Assembly (NCBI GenBank): GCA_023266435.1
Contig: JAHFQF010000078.1
Span: forward strand, 4,326 to 9,896
Source: Legionellales bacterium
Lineage (GTDB): Bacteria; Pseudomonadota; Gammaproteobacteria; Berkiellales; Berkiellaceae
Direction of reading: 5' to 3'
DNA length: 5,571 nucleotides
Part shown: piece by piece, positions 1 to 5,571 of the stretch
How the letters are laid out: each line of letters starts with the position of its first letter
Numbering within the stretch: position 1 is the first letter of the stretch
The notes under the pieces: generated by a model
The model's input: only the letters and a program-made list of their open reading frames with translations
Database searches by the model: none
Told to the model about the DNA's origin: nothing
Made by a program: the position numbers and the translations under genes

Positions 1-465
1 ATCGCTGCCCCCTAATGAATCGCTTTCTCGATAGCCCCAAGCCCAGTTTTTATTTTCATAACATTTGTCTGTTGTGACGACGACTATCGCACGGGCAGTA
101 TCTACCTCTAAGAGAGCATCCAATACATGCAAAGTACCCATGACATTGGTTGCATAGGTCCCTTTGGGGTCAGCATAGGATTGTCGAACCAAAGGTTGTG
201 CTGCCAAATGAAAGACTACATCTGGCTGAACTTTCGATACGTAGCTTGCAACCTGCTCCGCATCACGTAGATCGCCAAAATGGCTGTGTGCTAGAAAATT
301 TTTTAGTCCAACTTGAGTATAAAAATTATCTGGACCTTCGGGTGGCAATGCAAAGCCATGCACTTTTGCACCCAAGAGACTTAACATCAAGCTGAGCCAG
401 CCACCTTTAAAACCAGTATGACCTGTAACTAATACAACCTTATCTTGCCAAAAAGTTGTCATCAT
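1..465 (-). CDS. rfbG: CDP-glucose 4,6-dehydratase, N-terminal part (cut by left window edge)
   Basis: The reading frame is open for 155 codons from an ATG at 465 to the window edge; the family is usually about 350-360 residues, so less than half is present. It is an extended SDR enzyme that converts CDP-glucose to CDP-4-dehydro-6-deoxyglucose in the cytoplasm, the second step toward CDP-3,6-dideoxyhexoses. Visible signatures are the dinucleotide-binding GHTGFKG at residues 15-21, FHLAAQPLVRQSY at 85-97, the TTDKCYEN active-site stretch at 131-138 (TDK is typical of CDP-glucose dehydratases; dTDP-glucose ones have TDE) and WGYRE at 143-147. The catalytic YxxxK should lie just past the edge. 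The ATG at 465 is chosen over the adjacent ATG at 462 because GGAAGG (complement of 473-478) sits 7 bases upstream. It overlaps the rfbF stop by one base (TGATG), so the two are translationally coupled. Family assignment is firm. Confidence 0.93.
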   Translation of the reverse strand, partial: MMTTFWQDKVVLVTGHTGFKGGWLSLMLSLLGAKVHGFALPPEGPDNFYTQVGLKNFLAHSHFGDLRDAEQVASYVSKVQPDVVFHLAAQPLVRQSYADPKGTYATNVMGTLHVLDALLEVDTARAIVVVTTDKCYENKNWAWGYRESDSLGGSD

Positions 466-1238
466 CACCAAACCTTCCAAGGTGCCTGATCTGAGGCCCA
501 TAATTGATTAAGATACATTTGATCTCTTAATGTATCCATGGGGTGCCAAAAAGTGTCATGCTTATAGGCAGCTAGTTGACCTTCATTAGCCAGGGTTTCT
601 AAAGGCTCTTGCTCCCAAACTGTTTTATCATCTTTAATAAAATCAAAGACTCCGGGTGAGAGCACAAAGAAACCACCATTAATACGCCCCCCATCTCCTT
701 TGGGTTTTTCTTTAAAGGACTGCACCTTCACGCCATCCAAACTTAATACGCCAAATCGACCTGGTGGATAAGGAGCAACCAAGGTTGCCAGCACATCTTG
801 CTGCTGATGAAACGCCAGCGTTTTCATTGGATTCACATCTGAGACACCATCACCATAAGTAAAAAAGAAATGGGGCTCATCTTGCACATACTGGGCGATT
901 CTTTTAAGTCTCCCACCTGTCATCGTATCTAAACCCGTATCCACCACGGTGACTTTCCAGTCTTCAGCTTGATTATGATGGACTTTAAAAGAATGGTTCG
1001 CCAAATCATAAGTCACATCAGAGTGATGGATACTATAATTTGCAAAGTATTCTTTAATCAAATAGCCTTTATAACCACAACAAATAATAAACTCATTGAC
1101 ACCACACATCGCATAAGTTTTCATCACATGCCAGATAATCGGCTTGTCGCCGATTTCAATCATGGGCTTTGGTTTGTTCATCGTTTCTTCGCTGAAACGA
1201 GTCCCGTAGCCCCCTGCTAAAATAACCGCTTTGACCAT
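465..1238 (-). CDS. rfbF: glucose-1-phosphate cytidylyltransferase
   Basis: This 257-residue protein makes CDP-glucose and pyrophosphate from CTP and glucose-1-phosphate, the entry step of the CDP-3,6-dideoxyhexose pathway (also called ddhA). It is full length for the family. Signatures of the sugar-nucleotidyltransferase fold are LAGGYGTRFSEET at residues 7-19, KPKPM at 22-26, the metal-binding YGDGVSD at 128-134, PPGRFG at 158-163, EKPKGDG at 177-183 followed by INGGFF, WEQEPL at 208-213 and WHPMDTLRD at 231-239. These closely match remembered Salmonella RfbF segments, including IICCGYKGY and VVDTG. The ATG at 1238 has AGGGG (complement of 1247-1251) 8 bases upstream. It is the first visible gene of a minus-strand operon with rfbG and is divergent from the reductase gene at 1375. 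No truncation or missing motif was noticed. Confidence 0.96.
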   Translation of the reverse strand: MVKAVILAGGYGTRFSEETMNKPKPMIEIGDKPIIWHVMKTYAMCGVNEFIICCGYKGYLIKEYFANYSIHHSDVTYDLANHSFKVHHNQAEDWKVTVVDTGLDTMTGGRLKRIAQYVQDEPHFFFTYGDGVSDVNPMKTLAFHQQQDVLATLVAPYPPGRFGVLSLDGVKVQSFKEKPKGDGGRINGGFFVLSPGVFDFIKDDKTVWEQEPLETLANEGQLAAYKHDTFWHPMDTLRDQMYLNQLWASDQAPWKVW

Positions 1239-1374
1239 ACCCTAGTCCCCTAACAAATGAACTTATGCTATCATGTTTGCGTACTTCATTCACCTGTACT
1301 CAATAGAGCACATTAATGGCATTTTATTTTTCTAAGATACTATTTTAATCCATTTTGTTTTTGAAGATTTTTTT
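1239..1374. promoter_or_regulatory. divergent promoter region between rfbF and the plus-strand sugar operon
   Basis: This 136-base AT-rich spacer separates two head-to-head operons and must carry the start signals for at least one of them. For the plus strand, the best pair I can see is TTAATG (1313-1318) and GATACT (1336-1341) with a 17-base spacer. Both boxes are poor matches, and they would give an untranslated leader of roughly 27 bases. For the minus strand only a weak TAGCAT (complement of 1265-1270) is visible, without a good -35 box. AATGAA (1256-1261) and TTCATT (1285-1290) form a short inverted repeat 23 bases apart that could be an operator or chance in AT-rich DNA. No coding frame was recognised here. 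Confidence 0.4.
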
Positions 1375-2327
1375 ATGGATCAAGCTAACCAAAAAAAGTT
1401 GGGTAACTATAAAATATTATTGTGCGGCGGTAATGGTTTCATTGGGAAAAATTTAAGCCGCCTACTTGCTGAGCAGGCAGAAATCATTGTCGCTGGCAGA
1501 AATCTCCCACCTAATGATTGTGATAAAAAAATACACTGTGCGACAGTGGATTTTAATGATTTATTACAAGTAAAAGAATTACTAAAAACTTACCAACCAG
1601 ATATTATCATTAACTTGATAGCCCAAGTCACGGCTGAAAGATCGCTCTCTCTCTTTCCCAGTATGCTAGAAACCAATCTCAATCCCCTATTAACGCTTTA
1701 TGACGCAAGCACTGTTTGCACATCACTGCGCTTAGTCATTCAGATCGGATCATTAGAAGAGTATGGCGATATTCCTGTGCCTTTTAGAGAAGAGCAACGC
1801 GAGCAACCCGCCTCCCCCTATGCACTCAGTAAACAGCTTGCTACCAATACAGCCATGATGCTACATCGTAATTTTAATTTCCCTACGGTCGTATTACGCT
1901 TAGCCAACCTATTTGGCCCGCATCAAGCCTCAAACAAATTAATCCCCTATCTGGTAACGCAGCTATTAAAAAACTCAGACATAGCACTTACCTCTGGCGA
2001 GCAAAAACGAGAGTTTTTGTATGTAGATAGACTCGCAGAAATCATTAAAAGTGTCATTGAGCAACCAGATTCATTCATAGGACAAATCCTTAACCTAGGC
2101 AGCTCTGTTTCTTATTCGATTAAAGAAATTGCTTTGGCTTGTAAAGCCTATCTCAACTCTTCATCAAACATTGTATTTGGTGCGCTACCCGATAGACCGA
2201 ATGAAATGCCAGACATGCGCTGTAGCTCAAACAAATTTTTTCAGCTATCAGGTCACAAAATTCGGGATACTTTTTTAAGTGACTTAAAAAACTTCCTCAC
2301 GACTCATTCATTTACAAAGGAAACCTC

Positions 2328-2331
<4 letters not shown>
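1375..2331 (+). CDS. SDR-family NAD(P)-dependent sugar-nucleotide reductase, probable CDP-paratose synthase
   Basis: This 318-residue protein is an extended short-chain dehydrogenase acting on an NDP-sugar. Residues 18-24 give the Rossmann GGNGFIG, S126 in IGSLEEYG is the likely catalytic Ser, and Y149/K153 in YALSK form the YxxxK pair. LRLANLFGP and TSGEQKREFLYVDRLAE are typical of the C-terminal substrate-binding half. The latter recalls the corresponding stretch of Salmonella RfbS (LTSG-Q-RDFLY). In this setting, between rfbF/rfbG and a CDP-paratose 2-epimerase, the expected job is reduction of the 4-keto group of CDP-3,6-dideoxy-4-hexulose to CDP-paratose (rfbS/prt). The specific reaction is inferred from context; the SDR fold is seen directly. 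The ATG at 1375 has only a weak GAAG at 1363-1366 upstream, and about 11 residues precede the Rossmann strand. It ends in an ATGA overlap with the next gene. An abequose-synthase-like (RfbJ) or other 4-ketoreductase role is the main alternative. Confidence 0.8.
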
Positions 2332-3360
<1,029 letters not shown>

Positions 3361-3377
<17 letters not shown>

Positions 3378-4257
3378 TATATTAATTCCCGTCTACAATC
3401 GTGAAAAGATTATCGAGCAGACTATTCAATCTGCTCTCAATCAACATTACGATAATGTTGATATTATCTTAGTAGACAATTGCAGTACAGATAGCACCTA
3501 TGAAATCTTAAAAAGCTATCAATCTCGCTACCCGAATATTCGGATTGCGCGTAATGACTCTAACCTGGGTCCAGTAAAAAATTGGGTCGCGTGCCTAAAT
3601 CTTGCTCAAGGAAAATACATTAAATTTCTCTGGTCTGATGATCAAATTTTCCCAGATTATCTTTCACACTGCGTAGAGGCCTTTGAAAAAAATCCAAAAA
3701 TTGGCTTTGTCTACACTCAAACAATTTTAGAAGAAAAGCTCACCCGAAAAGCAATCTATCGCTTTGGGCCCTCAGGCGAATATCCTAGCATTGATTTCAT
3801 TAAATCTCATATTTTAGGTACGAAGTCAGTGCCTGTTTCCCCAGGTTGCGCGCTATTTAGAAAAATAGATGTTGAAAAAAATCTATTGGTTGATCTTCCT
3901 AATGAGCATGGCTTAATTTTTAGCCAGTATGGCGCAGGTAATGACCTACTTTTGTTTTTGTTAACCGCACATCAATACTCACATTTTTATTATATTGATC
4001 TGCCTTTATCTTTATTTACTTCACATGCAGATTCACTCACAGTGAAACATCGACTAGAGCGTTTTTATTATTACTCAAAACTCTGGTTCCTGAAGCAATA
4101 TCACTATCATACACTCTATCAAACTTTAGCATTGCGACTAAAACTCAGTAGCTATCATGCTTTAGTTAATGAAAAGATTTCTTTATGGTCTATCCTAAGC
4201 ACTCTGCCGAATTTCTTTCTATTAATTAAGAACAGAATGCTGAAGCGTTTTAATTAA
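3361..4257 (+). CDS. family 2 glycosyltransferase (GT-A fold), candidate dideoxyhexosyltransferase
   Basis: This 298-residue protein transfers a sugar from a nucleotide donor to a growing glycan, probably lipid-linked O-unit at the inner face of the cytoplasmic membrane. Residues 5-13 (VSILIPVYN) and 36-44 (ILVDNCSTD) are the GT2 nucleotide-binding start. SNLGPVKNW at 67-75 and WSDD at 91-94 give the metal/donor-binding acidic pair, SPGCALFRK lies at 160-168, and GND at 193-195 is a candidate for the catalytic acid/base region. The C-terminal roughly 90 residues are rich in Tyr, Leu and basic residues, and no clear membrane span was identified. It starts at TTG, overlaps rfbE by 17 bases and closes the plus-strand operon. 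Placement directly after the tyvelose epimerase suggests a tyvelosyl- or paratosyltransferase comparable to Salmonella RfbV, also GT2; donor and acceptor are inferred only. Its stop is 10 bases from the convergent pspC-like gene, and no terminator hairpin is visible. Confidence 0.88.
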
Positions 4258-4267
4258 CACCGCATTC

Positions 4268-4849
4268 TCAATTCCTTCTTCCAGACTGATTGCGCATACT
4301 TTTTTCAAATTGCCTTAAATTGGCTGGCTCTCCACGCATCTCCATTTTTTGAAAAGCAGTCTTTGCTTTTGGCATGCAGATCCAAAGTAAGAAGTAAATA
4401 AGGATACCTGAGCCATGAAAAATGACCGCAAGCACAAATGCGACTCGAACTAACGCTGGCTCCCAGCCAAAATACGTGGCAATTCCTGATGCCACCCCGG
4501 CGAGCATGGCATCATCTGGATTACGATATAATTTCCTCTTCATCATAGGTTGCATCATGGATTCCGCCTCTTCTTCTTTTTCTGATATCCCAAAATCAGA
4601 CACCGTCCCCATGTCTTTCATTACTTTTTCCACATCCTTAAGCGTAATCACCTGGAGTTTATTTGCCTGAAGTATCTTAGTGAATTGCTCTGCGATCCGC
4701 GCCTCAATATCTGCATAGACCTCTGCCCCATAACTTTGTGAAGCAAAATGTTGCTGAATGGCATCCAAATACCGCTCAAGTACCTCATAGGTACGCTCAT
4801 CTACATAAAAAATTTGTGAGGCTAATGTGATATTGATTGTTTTATTCAT
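4268..4849 (-). CDS. PspC-domain membrane protein
   Basis: This 193-residue protein carries a PspC domain at about residues 104-162, seen as KRKLYRNPDDAMLAGVASGI, ATYFGWEP and a hydrophobic span at about 134-158 (VRVAFVLAVIF through IYFLLWICMP). PspC domains are known from the phage-shock membrane-stress response, where enterobacterial PspC works with PspB. The long soluble N-terminal part (1-100) is not in the short enterobacterial form. It begins NKTINITLASQIFYVDE and continues with ADIEARIAEQF (46-56) and an EKVMKDMGTVSDFG stretch (74-87). With the C-terminal MRGEPANL (171-178), it resembles PspC-family proteins I associate with Bacteroidota. The start lies within the end of padR (8-base overlap), with GGTGA (complement of 4856-4860) 6 bases before the ATG, so the pair is coupled. 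A role in envelope sensing is inferred; the domain call is firm. Confidence 0.88.
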   Translation of the reverse strand: MNKTINITLASQIFYVDERTYEVLERYLDAIQQHFASQSYGAEVYADIEARIAEQFTKILQANKLQVITLKDVEKVMKDMGTVSDFGISEKEEEAESMMQPMMKRKLYRNPDDAMLAGVASGIATYFGWEPALVRVAFVLAVIFHGSGILIYFLLWICMPKAKTAFQKMEMRGEPANLRQFEKSMRNQSGRRN

Positions 4850-5192
4850 GATTTTTCACCAATTGATTCATAGAGTTATTCAGTGCTTGGAAACTTTCGA
4901 TCAGTAACTTTACTGTGTTTTCCCCTTTATGGGTTAACTTGTAATATTTTCTAGGGGGGCCTTCGTGGGATTCAACCCAACTATAACTCACCAATTCATT
5001 TTCTTTTAATCTACCTAAGATCGGGTATAAAGTTCCCTCAACAACAATCAAATTAAAGTCCTTTAACTTACCCAAAATATCGGAGGCATACATCTCGGTT
5101 TTTGCGATAGTAAGCAAAACACTAAACTCCAAAATGCCTTTACGCATCTGAGCTTGGATATTGTCTATGTAGTTATTATTTTCTTTCATCAT
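4842..5192 (-). CDS. PadR-family transcriptional regulator
   Basis: This 116-residue winged-helix repressor begins at the ATG at 5192. QAQMRKGILEF (13-23) opens the DNA-binding domain, followed by YASDILGKL (35-43), the recognition-helix region EGTLYPILGRL (52-62) and the wing PPRKYYKLTHKG (79-90). The C-terminal helix (about 91-113) is short, as in the small PadR subfamily 2, and probably serves dimerisation. The frame could extend seven codons to a GTG at 5213, but those codons (VCVIVCI) come from a tandem DNA repeat, have no ribosome site, and lie upstream of the predicted transcription start. ATG at 5192 or 5189 is preferred. It is first in a two-gene operon with the PspC-domain gene, which it likely controls together with its own expression. 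The inducing signal cannot be told from sequence. Confidence 0.92.
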   Translation of the reverse strand: MMKENNNYIDNIQAQMRKGILEFSVLLTIAKTEMYASDILGKLKDFNLIVVEGTLYPILGRLKENELVSYSWVESHEGPPRKYYKLTHKGENTVKLLIESFQALNNSMNQLVKNHE

Positions 5193-5214
5193 AATGCATA
5201 CTATAACGCACACT
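5191..5214. repeat. tandem 12-base repeat over the padR -10 region
   Basis: ATAATGCATACT (5191-5202) is followed at once by ATAACGCACACT (5203-5214). The two units match at 10 of 12 positions. They cover the predicted -10 box and the padR start codon, which would suit operator half-sites, though two copies in AT-rich DNA could also be chance. Confidence 0.6.
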
Positions 5215-5228
5215 ACTTTGTATTACAA
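5200..5228 (-). promoter_or_regulatory. predicted sigma70-type promoter of padR-pspC
   Basis: On the minus strand TTGTAA (complement of 5223-5228, 4 of 6 to the -35 consensus) is followed after exactly 17 bases by TATAGT (complement of 5200-5205, 5 of 6 to the -10 consensus). Transcription would begin near 5193, one or two bases before the ATG at 5192, leaving almost no untranslated leader. No Shine-Dalgarno precedes that ATG, which agrees with this reading. The boxes are seen; use in the cell is inferred. Confidence 0.5.
5218..5228. promoter_or_regulatory. inverted repeat over the padR -35 box, candidate PadR operator
   Basis: TTGTA (5218-5222) and TACAA (5224-5228) form a perfect 5-base inverted repeat around one central base, overlapping the -35 box. 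PadR-family operators are often short dyads with TGTA/TACA-like arms, so binding here by the adjacent PadR would block its own promoter. The repeat is seen; the role is inferred. Confidence 0.4.
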
Positions 5229-5254
5229 GGTACCTGGTTAAAGGAATTCGTGCA

Positions 5255-5283
5255 TTGACACGAAGTTAATAAAGTGACATCAT
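5255..5283 (+). promoter_or_regulatory. predicted sigma70-type promoter for the gene at 5364
   Basis: TTGACA (5255-5260) is a perfect -35 consensus. CATCAT (5278-5283) follows after 17 bases and matches the -10 consensus at 4 of 6 positions. Transcription would begin near 5290 and give a leader of roughly 74 bases before the ATG at 5364. The direction suits the downstream reading frame and is divergent from padR. Confidence 0.45.
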
Positions 5284-5363
5284 GCGCTCCCAATCACAAT
5301 AGGGCTCCCACACTCAGATCGTGCTTTGCGTAAGCCCCTTGTCACTTCTCGAGGTTTTAGAAC
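5284..5363 (+). other. leader region of the gene at 5364
   Basis: The stretch between the predicted promoter and the reading frame holds two exact GCTCCCA copies (5286-5292 and 5304-5310). GGGCT (5302-5306) could pair with AGCCC (5333-5337), enclosing a 26-base loop. The possible stem is short, no U-tract follows it, and no known riboswitch was recognised. GAGG at 5351-5354 is a fair ribosome site 9 bases before the ATG. Confidence 0.3.
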
Positions 5364-5571
5364 ATGCATCTTTTACATAATCCTCTTACGTGGGCTCTTT
5401 CTAAAGGAGCTCAGTATCTCTTATGGCCACTACACGCCACTCTGGGTAAATTACCTAGGATGTTAATATGCCCGTACCTTCGACAAAGAGCAGATGGGTG
5501 GCTCTATACCCAGTACCAAGAGGCAAATGCTCGTGTGTTGGTAACAGACTTGACTGATACTTTTACACTGA
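5364..5571 (+). CDS. unrecognised protein, N-terminal part (cut by right window edge)
   Basis: An open frame of 69 codons runs from ATG 5364 to the window edge without a stop. An in-frame TAG at 5358-5360 makes this the first possible ATG, and GAGG sits 9 bases upstream. The visible part begins MHLLHNPLTWALSKGAQYLL and has a mildly hydrophobic stretch at residues 18-35 too weak to call as a membrane span. After that comes a polar region with YLRQRADGWLYTQYQEANA at about 39-57. I do not recognise the family. The opposite strand over this stretch is interrupted by stops in all frames, and a consensus -35 box lies upstream, so a real gene is more likely than not. It could still be a chance frame, since only 69 codons are visible. 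Confidence 0.55.
   Translation, partial: MHLLHNPLTWALSKGAQYLLWPLHATLGKLPRMLICPYLRQRADGWLYTQYQEANARVLVTDLTDTFTL

Noticed and set aside
150..395. Plus-strand open frame of 81 codons
   Set aside because: It lies opposite rfbG, whose protein sequence is clearly conserved, and its own translation shows no family motif.
969..1220. Plus-strand open frame of 83 codons
   Set aside because: It is antisense to the conserved N-terminal half of rfbF and has no recognisable features.
4222..4257. Two TTAATTAA palindromes near the end of the glycosyltransferase gene
   Set aside because: Short AT-only palindromes are expected in AT-rich DNA, and one simply covers the codons at the stop.
4422..4670. Plus-strand open frame of 82 codons
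   Set aside because: It is antisense to the PspC-domain gene; the Ser/Thr-rich translation is typical of a shadow frame.
5193..5213. GTG at 5213 as the start of PadR, adding seven residues
   Set aside because: The extra residues (VCVIVCI) come from the tandem repeat, no ribosome site precedes the GTG, and it lies between the predicted promoter boxes. Homologous PadR proteins begin close to the QAQMRKGI motif.
5302..5337. GGGCT/AGCCC stem as a terminator or attenuator
   Set aside because: The stem is only five pairs with a 26-base loop, and no T-tract follows.
5286..5340. Possible group II intron remnant or riboswitch because of the GGGCTCCCACACTCAGATCG stretch
   Set aside because: There is only a vague resemblance to intron 3'-end sequences; no domain V-like hairpin, reverse transcriptase or conserved riboswitch core could be seen.

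Overview
The window holds part of a surface-polysaccharide (O-antigen type) locus for a 3,6-dideoxyhexose, next to a small PadR/PspC regulatory operon and the start of an unrecognised gene. The DNA is AT-rich by eye. It has Shine-Dalgarno sequences at well-judged distances (AGGGG, AAAGGAAA, AGAGGGG) and sigma70-like promoter boxes, which fits a low-GC Proteobacterium, probably a gammaproteobacterium. That assignment is weak, because polysaccharide genes move between species and the PadR/PspC pair looks Bacteroidota-like.

Left block, minus strand (1-1238): a complete glucose-1-phosphate cytidylyltransferase (rfbF) is followed, with a one-base stop/start overlap, by the first 155 codons of CDP-glucose 4,6-dehydratase (rfbG), which runs off the left edge. 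Together they convert glucose-1-phosphate and CTP to CDP-4-dehydro-6-deoxyglucose. An AT-rich 136-base divergent spacer (1239-1374) separates them from the plus-strand block.

Middle block, plus strand (1375-4257): three overlapping genes. They are an SDR-family NAD(P)-dependent reductase/dehydratase in the position of CDP-paratose synthase, a clear CDP-paratose 2-epimerase (rfbE/tyv), and a family 2 glycosyltransferase that starts at a TTG codon. Read together, the two blocks would make CDP-paratose and then CDP-tyvelose and transfer a sugar to a glycan. The C-3 dehydration enzyme (RfbH) needed between rfbG and the reductase is not in the window. It is predicted just beyond the left edge, after rfbG.

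Right block: the glycosyltransferase converges on a minus-strand padR-pspC operon (4268-5192) with only 10 bases between stop codons. The operon has an 8-base gene overlap. Its predicted promoter (5200-5228) coincides with an inverted repeat and a tandem 12-base repeat and places transcription start almost on the ATG, suggesting autoregulation and perhaps a leaderless or near-leaderless message. Beyond a divergent spacer with a consensus TTGACA box, an unrecognised plus-strand reading frame starts at 5364 and leaves the window at 5571. No tRNA, rRNA, CRISPR array or insertion sequence was seen.
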